Of a DNA stretch of 29,799 bases, positions 24,301 to 29,799 are shown one piece after another; within the stretch, counting starts at the first letter, position 1; every line of letters starts with the position of its first letter. The DNA is from a virus, in IMG/VR virus record IMGVR_UViG_3300031784_000142, positions 1 through 29,799 of that record. One strand, given 5' to 3'. A model generated the notes under the pieces. The model made no database searches and was not told the DNA's origin. It saw nothing but the letters and a program-made list of their open reading frames with translations. The position numbers and the translations under genes were made by a program.

Positions 24301-25053
24301 AGGCTCATTAGGATCATTATTATAATATCCTCCTAAATTAAAAGCAGTACCTGATCCTATATTTAATCTTAAAGTACCAGTTTGACCACTAGTAGCTACA
24401 CCTTTTAATTTTAATGGTCCAAATGCTCTAATAAAAACATTCTGCTGTCTATCAATATCATAAACAGTTTGAACATTCATGCTAGAACCATTAGTTTCTA
24501 TATTATCATAATGTGATATTCTACCTAAAGGAATATAGAATTGATATTGTTCAGGAACAAAAAATACATTTTGTTGACTAGCACTACCTTCATTATCTAT
24601 ATAAACAAAAGTATTTTGATATGTTCCTATATTTTCTATACTTTGAGTTATAGAATTCCAAGAAACATATTGAACTACAGGCCCTATTTCAGAATTAGAA
24701 GCAGCATTGTGATCAACAATTAAACCAGCTCCAGGGGTTATAAGAAAAGAACTAGCAGAATATGATAATACACCTCCATAAAGAAGACCTGTATTTAACA
24801 TACCTTCTATCCATTTCCATTTTACAACATTCCCATCTTGTCTAACATACATGTCATATCCTAGGGAAGTGTTGGATGCACTTTGATATAAATAAGTTGA
24901 AGAAGGATATAAAAGACCTGTTGGATTTGGGTCTTGAATAGGGTCAAGTCTTAAAGGATTAACATATGAAGCTGTAGCAGCGTATGAAGAGGATATGGTA
25001 GAATCTGCTATTGCTGCTTTTCGAGCATATTGACTTATATAGACTTGGGCCAT
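21316..25053 (-). CDS. Giant modular tail fibre protein (1245 aa)
   Basis: Starts MAQVYISQYARKAAIADSTI. Modules in order: a ~350-residue domain (about 45-395; WKWIEGMLNTGLLYGG ... FIRAFGPLKLKG ... KIVQAGLFRNV) shared with the 1187-aa fibre; a poly-Gly linker; an IQFN...FTF...LTGS module; Ala-Ser-Tyr heptads (SASYAL-type); a GKLFYLSSSSLGG linker; a second IQFN module and heptad block; a YadA-head-like stretch (NTIALGNWSHTEGKGTIASG, then VVGQYN); a third QVLMYNTSSGQVYYTASSAI linker with GGGGSG; a third IQFN module; and a small C-terminal beta domain ending IKTIIKGI. This is a trimeric-fibre architecture: shaft repeats with globular insertions. No catalytic motif is seen. Its own ATATTTATNA motif lies 13 nt before the ATG; the LamG-like gene follows by 4 bp. 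Confidence 0.85.
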   Translation of the reverse strand: MAQVYISQYARKAAIADSTISSSYAATASYVNPLRLDPIQDPNPTGLLYPSSTYLYQSASNTSLGYDMYVRQDGNVVKWKWIEGMLNTGLLYGGVLSYSASSFLITPGAGLIVDHNAASNSEIGPVVQYVSWNSITQSIENIGTYQNTFVYIDNEGSASQQNVFFVPEQYQFYIPLGRISHYDNIETNGSSMNVQTVYDIDRQQNVFIRAFGPLKLKGVATSGQTGTLRLNIGSGTAFNLGGYYNNDPNEPSIYNVYTYNTASIVRIYRSGSGYDFDNNGGSYYTTIDPGKYDNGTGILASVNSTDWSIQRVMVNPISGRAHVYYGQNVYDTYDEAIASILSEEFVESDATANSYVFSAYLVIKGNTTDLNNAENKIVQAGLFRNVGGGGGTGGGGIPGGENTQIQFNNAGVFDGEPEFTFNSTTNIVTLTGSMLVNGAVSASFGPNTVGFYGTSSWAVSASQAVSASYAFSASYALSASQAVTASYALTASFAATSSYASSSPNFANTDLIFTGNRKHDTNRYSYFIYSDLVGGNETDPFQGFGVSGSFHYFNTGSNVLGTAAGSTNTYTYIEITSQSIDLSFNADPAVPSVYSFTNTTASFSSSLTVTKSVFFPGLTSTPQVNVVVVDTASGKLFYLSSSSLGGTATANVAISSSGTGLTATVASINFTGAGVATTTNGNNVTVTIPGGAGVAGGANTQIQFNSGSEFSGSENFTFNYVNNIVTLTGSMIVSGAISASFGPNTVGFFGTASWAQSASQAISSSYSLSSSYALSSSYALSASYSDTSSFSFTSSLAYTASFITASNVWGPFGSSSVLSASYASGSTSASYAATASFAATASAAPSDTYIQYNKNGVLGAEEYFRYIYTSHSLQNGYNTIALGNWSHTEGKGTIASGSYSTVVGQYNIALPSQSAFIIGDGTETLSAVGSGQLNAFTPDKGNTFSLKHQLGTGPSVGDTITIVGGSGSETFTITSVKNYGGGNYDISVSPEANQNFFSGDTYTIYSLIFDRHNLLFASRSWFEVSASNVFLKGIPTLPETQVLMYNTSSGQVYYTASSAIGGGGSGTPTPPASPTNSIQFNSASTFGGSAALTFISSSSEVYLTGSLITSGSTQTIGTASFTGSVLITGSTNVNGTLFFGTGSAQALYTTAKITTVSGINTIYSLQTASYDGAFFDYTLTSGLNARAGQIMSIWSGSNIRYTETTTTDIGSTSEFIFSVALTAGSASLQVTGSTGAVIKTIIKGI
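22290..22432 (-). repeat. YadA-head-like left-handed repeat segment within the 1245-aa fibre
   Basis: Residues read NTIALGNWSHTEGKGTIASG followed by YSTVVGQYNIALPSQS and FIIGDG. The spacing of A.G..S..EG..T.A.G and 'VG.YN' is like the trimeric autotransporter head repeat, a trimeric left-handed beta-roll. Only about three rungs are present, so it is a short insertion in the shaft. Confidence 0.55.
22520..22805 (-). repeat. Ala-Ser-Tyr heptad repeats (second block)
   Basis: About 21-bp DNA periodicity encodes seven-residue units of the type SSSYALS / SASYSDT / ASFAATA, in two runs (about 22520-22600 and 22660-22800). The same unit recurs at 23550-23692. Regular heptads rich in small residues suggest a tight trimeric shaft. 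Confidence 0.7.
23550..23692 (-). repeat. Ala-Ser-Tyr heptad repeats (first block)
   Basis: Six to seven consecutive heptads of type SASYALS, SASQAVT, TASFAAT in the 1245-aa fibre, encoded by near-21-bp repeats with the plus-strand core gcataagaagc. Each block follows an IQFN...LTGS module and a FGPNTVGF(Y/F)GT(S/A)SWA peptide, so block plus module were duplicated as one unit. Confidence 0.72.
23870..24910 (-). repeat. ~350-residue fibre module shared with the 1187-aa fibre (matches about 27050-28110)
   Basis: Landmarks in this copy: KWKWIEGMLNTGLLYGG, GAGLIVDHNAAS, FIRAFGPLKLKG, GSGTAFNLGG, NDPNEPSIYN and KIVQAGLFRNVGGGG. Matching landmarks in the other copy: RLRWLEGNLYTGLLHGG, GSGIVVDLNAS, FIKAFGPLKLSG, AGTAFADGR, TDPNNPSYIT and RIVQSGLFRSVVGG. 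Same order, similar spacing, both ending in a poly-Gly hinge. Divergence is high between landmarks. Confidence 0.82.
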
Positions 25054-25066
25054 TAACTACTTTTAA

Positions 25067-25076
25067 TTATAAATAT
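25067..25076 (-). promoter_or_regulatory. ATATTTATNA motif, candidate late promoter (1245-aa fibre)
   Basis: Coding-strand ATATTTATAA, 13 nt before the ATG, in the 38-bp gap between the two giant fibre genes. Confidence 0.43.
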
Positions 25077-25091
25077 TAATTTTAAAGCTAG

Positions 25092-28000
25092 TTAATATAG
25101 TCTTCTCAAATATCCTGTAACATTAGTAACTGAAACTATTTGGCCTCCTACTTCTGAAGCGTATCTCAGGCGAAGTTGCCCTGTTGATGTTACATTAATA
25201 TGGCCTTGCATTATAGAAGCATTGTTTGTTGTAGCAAAAGATGAAGCAGCTGTACCACCACCATCAAAAGTAGCAAACATAAAAGCAGCTCTATCCGCAA
25301 CTCCTGTACTATAGCCTATATCAGCTGCTAAGTAACTAAATGCTGTTGTACCACTAATAGAAAGTTTAATTCCTACGGTTGTAGCGGCAGAATTATATGT
25401 TGTATATATTTCAAATTCATAAAACCCAGCACTAATATTATTCCAACCAGCTGAACTATGTACATCTGCTAGTGTTGTGCTACCATTATTTACTGTACCA
25501 CCAGTATAAGCAATAAATGAGGGGGCAAAAGTACTTGATAATGATGAAGCAGTTAAAGCAGTTAAAGCAGTGGTAGCAGTACCATTAAAATTAGTAGCGG
25601 TTAAAGTGCTTGTATTAGTACTATAAGCAGGACCATTAGCATATAGTGAAGTATTACTACCTTCAGTACTTTGTACAAACATAGGTATGTAATAATCATT
25701 TCCTGATAGCCCATCTATTATAAACACTTGTGAAGTATTTGTAGCATTTGTAGCATTAGTAGCCCAACTTGATGTGCCAAATAATGATCCTGTTATACCA
25801 CTAGTGACAGATAATTTACCAGGTATAGTTACTGTTGTACCATCATCTGATATTTGAGATGAGGTCATATGATGACTACCATCACCTTTAGAGAGGTAAT
25901 TTGTAGTGATGCCAACTTCATTTCCTAAACCACTTGTATTTCTAGGTCCAGTGAGTAATAATCCACCATCATATGCTGCTCCAGATGGATTTGAGTAAAT
26001 CCAAACATCATTTTGTGAATCCCACAATAATGACCCTGTTCTTCCTGTTGCTAATGAACCCGAATCTTTAACTGCTATGCCTCCAAATCGTACTGCGGGT
26101 GTAGATGTATTAACTGTTATAATATTTGTTGAGATATCAAGTTGAGATGAAGTAATATAAACTACACTTTGTGTTCCAAAAATTGTTAAATTGTTTAATA
26201 TAGTTAATGAACCACTTAAAGTTAAATTTTGATTTAAAGTATTAAGATAGGAAGCAGTTTGAGCAGTTGTTACTATAGAACTAGTAGGTAAAGTAACTGA
26301 TGCTCCTGTAAAAATTATATTATTGTTGTTATCTAATTTTATGCTAGCTTGACTTGAACCACTTATAAATGTTATAGAACCATTACTAACATATAAATCT
26401 TTCCATGCTGCAGTAGGTGAACCTAGGCTCCATGAAGATGTGTTGTTTGTAATAGGATCTCCAGGAATAAGATCACCTATAATCTTTATTATATTATCTG
26501 TATAGTAATTTAAAGCAGGTGTTACTCCATCTGATTGTAATAATTGTTTAGTATTCCAATTTATAGAGGCAACTTCATTAGAATCTAAAGTTTGTCGATT
26601 CTCCCAATCAACTGAGGTATTGCGAGAACTATCAGTTAAAATATATTCATTCCATTTTACAGTCTCAAATCCATTATTTCCTATTAATCTTCTATCACCC
26701 CAACTAACACCTGTTATTCCATCAGATGAAATTAAAGCTCTATTTAAAGTATCAAGGCTGTTATTATTAGTGACTGTATTATATACAAATAAACCTCCAG
26801 AAATTGTTTGGTCTCCTCTAAAAATATTTGAACCTGTTATTGCAAATGATCCAGTTTTTGAATTTAAAACATAATCAGAAGCAGATATAAAATTTGTAGC
26901 CCAACTTGCAGTACCATATAAACTACCTGTTAAAGATCCTGAAAGAGAATAGCTGTTTTTCCATTTAGATGAAGCAAAATCATATACTAAAGATTGTTTA
27001 TCTGTTAAAGTACCTAATTGTACATCAGTTAGAGCTGATAAGTCTGATGCTCCTCCTCCACCACCTCCACTGCCTCCAACTACCGATCTAAATAATCCTG
27101 ATTGGACTATTCTGTAGTCAGATGGAGTTGTAAAGCTACCATTACCTCTAATGAAAATAGTTGCTAATTGTATAGCATTTTGTTGTGTATTGGGTGTTTC
27201 TACAAAAGGTTCTTGTTGATAATCTCTTTGAGCTATATCTAAAGAATTATATTCACCTAATCCATAATAAACAACTATACCTTTTGTCGCACTATTTGGA
27301 TACCAAAAAACACGGTAAGCGTAGTATTTACCACCACTAGTATTTACTAATGATCCACTACCATTTAGGTTATATTTAGTTACATCAATTCCTGTAAAAC
27401 CTAAAGCATTGTTTGTGTCTTGAACAAAAGCTGACCCTGATTGATAATATCTAAATATTTTTGATACTGTAGTTCCTGGGTCTGTGATGTAGGAAGGATT
27501 ATTAGGGTCTGTTTGGTAATTTCTACCATCTGCAAACGCTGTACCAGCAGCAACTGTTAAACCTAAAGAACTACTTGTGAGTAAGGTAAATCCTGATAGT
27601 TTAAGTGGTCCAAATGCTTTTATAAAGTCATAAGTTCTTTGTTTGTAACCATATGCTACATTTGGATAGGTGATTGAAGCATTTACAGTGGATTTGTTTT
27701 GGTGAAGAACTGTTCCTATTGATATAGATTCGTTGTACTGTCCATTAAACCATGGATCAGTTTGTTGAATTATTTGGCCATTGCTATCAATACCAATAAA
27801 GGTTTGAACAGCATTTGTTAATTCATTAATGCTTTGATTAAGAATATTATCCCAATTAACAAACTTTATTGTTGGATATGGATCATCAGTTAAAGAAGCA
27901 TTTAAATCTACCACAATACCACTACCACTACTTACATTAAAAGTAGTTCCACCAACTGGAGCTGTTATATTTCCACCATGTAATAGTCCGGTATATAGAT

Positions 28001-28655
28001 TACCTTCTAACCAACGTAAGCGAGTTACGTTATTGTATCCACTACCATTTTGACTAAAGTATAAGTCGTTTGTTGAACCTGATACATAGATATAAGAAGC
28101 AGAAATTGAAGTATCTATGTTTGTGCTTACAGGGTCAAATCTTATATAACCATCATGTAAAGTATCACCATATATTCTGACAGTGGGGTTATTTGTTCCA
28201 AATGCTCCTGAGATTATGATACTGCCTGATAATCTAGTATTTCCTAGCAGAGAATTATTTCCAATTTGTGTTGTGGAACCAGTTATATTTAAAGAACCAG
28301 TCATTGTAGTAGTTCCTTGTATATCACTTGATCCACTAATTCTTATACTACCGCTTAATACTGTATTACCAATAAGAGTATTATTACCAGTTTGTGTTGT
28401 AGAACCGGTTATATTTAAACTACCTGTTAATGTTAAAGTATTAGAAGCACTATTAAAAGTAAAGTTTGATGAGCCACTAAATAATCCATTTCCATTAAAC
28501 TGTACTGAAGTATTAGGACCTTCAGGGACAGCTACTGCTGTGAATACAAAAGCAGAGCCTGTGCCGTCATAAACATTAACACCATCAGGGGTTTGTAAAA
28601 CTCGTTGGTATGTATTCTCAATATTTTGACCTGTTAAGTCAAAGGGTCCAGCCAT
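25092..28655 (-). CDS. Giant modular tail fibre protein (1187 aa)
   Basis: Starts MAGPFDLTGQNIENTYQRVL. Modules in order: IQFN-type module (SVQFNGNGLFSGSSNFTF), a duplicated TGSLNITGSTTQ shaft peptide, the ~350-residue domain shared with the 1245-aa fibre, a poly-Gly hinge (VVGGSGGGGGG), a short ALTDVQLGTLTDKQSLVYD segment, a YGTASWATN/FISASDYVL stretch, four 16-residue Trp repeats, the NNTSSWSLGSPTAAWKDLYV module shared with the 502-aa fibre, and another shaft region. The C-terminal ~130 residues (from about AYTGGTVNNGSTTL) are a separate beta-rich tip with FYEFEIYTTYNS and end VTGYLRRLY, perhaps a jelly-roll head. No peptidase or lyase motif was seen. Tail fibre or long adhesin is the safe call. 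It lies 15 bp after the 187-aa gene, with no ATATTTATNA motif, so it shares the upstream transcript. Confidence 0.84.
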   Translation of the reverse strand: MAGPFDLTGQNIENTYQRVLQTPDGVNVYDGTGSAFVFTAVAVPEGPNTSVQFNGNGLFSGSSNFTFNSASNTLTLTGSLNITGSTTQTGNNTLIGNTVLSGSIRISGSSDIQGTTTMTGSLNITGSTTQIGNNSLLGNTRLSGSIIISGAFGTNNPTVRIYGDTLHDGYIRFDPVSTNIDTSISASYIYVSGSTNDLYFSQNGSGYNNVTRLRWLEGNLYTGLLHGGNITAPVGGTTFNVSSGSGIVVDLNASLTDDPYPTIKFVNWDNILNQSINELTNAVQTFIGIDSNGQIIQQTDPWFNGQYNESISIGTVLHQNKSTVNASITYPNVAYGYKQRTYDFIKAFGPLKLSGFTLLTSSSLGLTVAAGTAFADGRNYQTDPNNPSYITDPGTTVSKIFRYYQSGSAFVQDTNNALGFTGIDVTKYNLNGSGSLVNTSGGKYYAYRVFWYPNSATKGIVVYYGLGEYNSLDIAQRDYQQEPFVETPNTQQNAIQLATIFIRGNGSFTTPSDYRIVQSGLFRSVVGGSGGGGGGASDLSALTDVQLGTLTDKQSLVYDFASSKWKNSYSLSGSLTGSLYGTASWATNFISASDYVLNSKTGSFAITGSNIFRGDQTISGGLFVYNTVTNNNSLDTLNRALISSDGITGVSWGDRRLIGNNGFETVKWNEYILTDSSRNTSVDWENRQTLDSNEVASINWNTKQLLQSDGVTPALNYYTDNIIKIIGDLIPGDPITNNTSSWSLGSPTAAWKDLYVSNGSITFISGSSQASIKLDNNNNIIFTGASVTLPTSSIVTTAQTASYLNTLNQNLTLSGSLTILNNLTIFGTQSVVYITSSQLDISTNIITVNTSTPAVRFGGIAVKDSGSLATGRTGSLLWDSQNDVWIYSNPSGAAYDGGLLLTGPRNTSGLGNEVGITTNYLSKGDGSHHMTSSQISDDGTTVTIPGKLSVTSGITGSLFGTSSWATNATNATNTSQVFIIDGLSGNDYYIPMFVQSTEGSNTSLYANGPAYSTNTSTLTATNFNGTATTALTALTASSLSSTFAPSFIAYTGGTVNNGSTTLADVHSSAGWNNISAGFYEFEIYTTYNSAATTVGIKLSISGTTAFSYLAADIGYSTGVADRAAFMFATFDGGGTAASSFATTNNASIMQGHINVTSTGQLRLRYASEVGGQIVSVTNVTGYLRRLY
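26525..26730 (-). repeat. Exact-period 16-residue Trp repeat in the 1187-aa fibre
   Basis: Four consecutive 16-residue units with Trp at position 8: DGITGVSWGDRRLIGN, NGFETVKWNEYILTDS, SRNTSVDWENRQTLDS, NEVASINWNTKQLLQS, then a degenerate fifth. Consensus xGxTSVxWxxRxLxxS. Two or three units also occur in the 502-aa fibre (about 19758-19850). The 48-bp period and alternating polar/hydrophobic pattern suggest one beta-hairpin or beta-helix rung per unit. Confidence 0.8.
28204..28432 (-). repeat. Duplicated ~33-residue shaft peptide in the 1187-aa fibre
   Basis: Two copies of TGSLNITGSTTQ-x-GNN-x-L-x-GNT-x-LSGSI-x-ISG, at about 28330-28432 and 28204-28302, separated by a 9-residue spacer containing DIQGTTTM. 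DNA similarity between the copies is high, so the duplication is fairly recent. Confidence 0.78.
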
Positions 28656-28670
28656 AACTTATTAATTTTT

Positions 28671-29234
28671 TTATTTAGGGAGTTTTGAGATAATCCCGTC
28701 TATAATTTCTTGAACTTGGTTTTGTTCAATTTTATTTTCTTGCAAATAAGTAGCCACAATGTTATTAACTTTATCTTTTTTAATAGTTAAGTTTTTAACA
28801 TTGATATCTTCTTTAATTAACATCCTAACTAACTTAATTACATGTTCTGTTATAGGATCAATGTTTTCTTCTTTAATACCACTAACTTGAATTTTAGGAG
28901 TATTCTCCATTATAAGTTCTGCGTCTTGGGATTTAACTTCTACAGTTAATTTTTTAGATGCTTCAACTTGAAAACTTGATTTCCATGGTGTAAAATACGT
29001 ATCCTCTGCGATGATCTCAAGCTTAATTTGACCTTCTGTGTTACTTTCTAAAAGACCTTTTAATTTTTTAATAGGAATAGTACATTTTCCATCTTTATTA
29101 ATGGAACCATTGAATAAAAGATTTACATCTTCTGTTTCAATAATTAAACGAGCTTGACTATTTTTTAATGAAGCACCTTCAAGTTTAATATTACACTCAA
29201 ATACTTCAGGTTTGTCTGTAAAAAGTTTATACAT
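28671..29234 (-). CDS. Unidentified two-domain protein upstream of the fibres
   Basis: 187 aa. The N-terminal ~95 residues look like a beta-sandwich (FECNIKLEGASLKNSQARLI, LLFNGSINKDGKCTIPIKKL, then IKLEIIAEDTYFTPWKSSF). After a linker (EVKSQDAELIMENTPKIQVS) the C-terminal ~75 residues are helical and Lys/Glu-rich (VIKLVRMLIKEDINVKNLTI). This beta-then-helix plan suggests a structural or assembly protein with a binding tail. One base separates its ATG from the stop of the 107-aa gene. I recognise no catalytic motif or named family. Head, neck or fibre-attachment roles are possible; none can be chosen from sequence. Confidence 0.72.
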   Translation of the reverse strand: MYKLFTDKPEVFECNIKLEGASLKNSQARLIIETEDVNLLFNGSINKDGKCTIPIKKLKGLLESNTEGQIKLEIIAEDTYFTPWKSSFQVEASKKLTVEVKSQDAELIMENTPKIQVSGIKEENIDPITEHVIKLVRMLIKEDINVKNLTIKKDKVNNIVATYLQENKIEQNQVQEIIDGIISKLPK

Positions 29235-29235
29235 T

Positions 29236-29559
29236 TTATAAATCTACTTTTATATTTATTCCTAAAACTTCTTTAGCCACTAGGGCTATATCTGTTATAC
29301 GTATTTTACGATCTATTATTTCTTTAGTTTCTTTGTATTCTTTGCCTTCAATCTTACAAAGTAATTTAATAAATTGTTTTTTCTTTTGTTTATCTTTCCA
29401 TATGTCTTCAGGAGCTTTACCTCCTGTTAAACCTTCTAATACTTCAATTATTAGTGCGCAATCATCCCAAGTAAACGGATTTTTACTTTGGTTCGGGAAT
29501 GGATTTGTATTCCAAGCAAAATTCGCTTTACCCCACTGGAATGGTATTCTTTGTTGCAT
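29236..29559 (-). CDS. Unidentified small protein with aromatic N-terminal repeats
   Basis: 107 aa. The N-terminus has short aromatic peptides, IPFQWGKANFAWNTNPF and NPFTWDDCALIIEVLEG, in which the F-x-W motif appears three times. The rest is helical and very Lys-rich (DIWKDKQKKKQFIKLLCKIE) and ends in a VAKEVLGINIKVDL segment. No known motif is recognised. Packed tightly with the genes on either side (14 bp and 1 bp), so it belongs to the same transcript. The aromatic repeats could be docking peptides for a larger virion protein; this is speculation. Confidence 0.68.
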   Translation of the reverse strand: MQQRIPFQWGKANFAWNTNPFPNQSKNPFTWDDCALIIEVLEGLTGGKAPEDIWKDKQKKKQFIKLLCKIEGKEYKETKEIIDRKIRITDIALVAKEVLGINIKVDL

Positions 29560-29573
29560 TAATTAGTATTTAA

Positions 29574-29799
29574 TTACACTCGTTCAATACTATATGATAA
29601 GGCTTTACTAGTGTGAGCTACTTGATTAGGTATCGCTGAGAAGAACATCCAATACTCTGTGTTGGCCATATCAGCGGTAAACTCAGAGATGGGAAGAGTG
29701 GTTGCAATGTCGTCTGTTGTAGATGTAGAACCAGAATTTATGAATCGTAGTTTAACGCCATCATAACTTAAATCTCGTTTTATTCCGACATATCTAATA
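29574..29799 (-). CDS. C-terminal end of an unidentified gene (runs off the window)
   Basis: The last 75 codons of a frame with no internal stop, TAA at 29576-29574. The visible protein ends LPISEFTADMANTEYWMFFS, AIPNQVAHTSKAL and SYSIERV, with a Ser/Thr-rich INSGSTSTTDD stretch before it: a beta-rich chain of virion type. Its end vaguely resembles the C-terminus of the 502-aa fibre (SSSTSTT ... W-FIFAA ... RAYRFIATKV), but this is too weak to call homology. It lies 14 bp upstream of the 107-aa gene. The start and identity lie beyond the window. Confidence 0.65.
   Translation of the reverse strand, partial: IRYVGIKRDLSYDGVKLRFINSGSTSTTDDIATTLPISEFTADMANTEYWMFFSAIPNQVAHTSKALSYSIERV

Noticed and set aside
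9110-25076. Plus-strand TATAAATA sequences as T4-type late promoters
   Set aside because: They point away from all genes, since every gene is on the minus strand. The coding-strand reading ATATTTATNA is the meaningful one.
29232-29244. TATAAATC next to the 187-aa gene start as a ninth promoter motif
   Set aside because: It lies within the end of the 107-aa coding sequence, starts one base from the ATG and does not match the invariant core.
4954-29566. Other plus-strand open frames (for example 4954-5256, 9806-10144, 15358-15639, 19426-19815, 28183-28572)
   Set aside because: All lie inside or across well-supported minus-strand genes, have biased composition and no domain; they are shadow frames.
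1-29799. tRNA genes, insertion sequences, integrase or attachment sites
   Set aside because: No cloverleaf-like sequence, transposase or integrase motif, or flanking direct repeats were seen. Gene-free gaps are at most about 125 bp.

Overview
The window is a 29.8 kb piece of an AT-rich genome of a contractile-tailed (T4-like, but distant) bacteriophage. Every gene I can support lies on the minus strand, so transcription runs from high to low coordinates. A T4-type tail sheath, tail tube, LysM-like baseplate protein, UvsX-type recombinase and gp32-type single-strand binding protein identify the phage type. No gene start I inspected has a convincing Shine-Dalgarno sequence, and upstream regions are A/T-rich. 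That is typical of Bacteroidota and suggests such a host. This host call is an inference, not proven. TAA, TGA and TAG all act as stops, so I see no recoding.

Layout in transcription order: (1) 29799-28671 holds the end of an unidentified gene and two small unidentified proteins. (2) 28655-18993 is a fibre/adhesin cluster: two very large modular fibres (1187 and 1245 aa), a free-standing LamG-like protein and a third fibre (502 aa) built from shared modules. (3) 18988-18492 holds two small unidentified proteins. (4) 18423-16166 holds sheath and tube, closed by an intrinsic terminator. (5) 16061-15059 holds two overlapping frames in the tail-assembly-chaperone position, probably joined by a programmed frameshift at a T7 run. 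(6) 15027-9142 is a 1961-aa tape measure protein. (7) 9085-4051 is a baseplate block: a 60-aa protein, a 550-aa protein, a gp53-like LysM protein, a 781-aa putative hub protein and a 178-aa protein. (8) 4005-1 is a replication/recombination block: a short divergent family A DNA polymerase, an unknown 158-aa protein, gp32-like SSB, UvsX, and the start of an RNase H/FEN-type 5' nuclease.

The genes form a tail-morphogenesis programme (tape measure sets length, chaperone frames assist assembly, tube and sheath polymerise, LysM/hub proteins make the baseplate, fibres bind the host) followed without a strand switch by replication genes. A 10-base motif, ATATTTATNA on the coding strand, occurs once in each of the eight structural-region gaps longer than 30 bp and in none of the shorter gaps. 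It is my best candidate for a late promoter element.

No tRNA, CRISPR array, insertion sequence, integrase or reverse transcriptase was seen. No gap exceeds about 125 bp.
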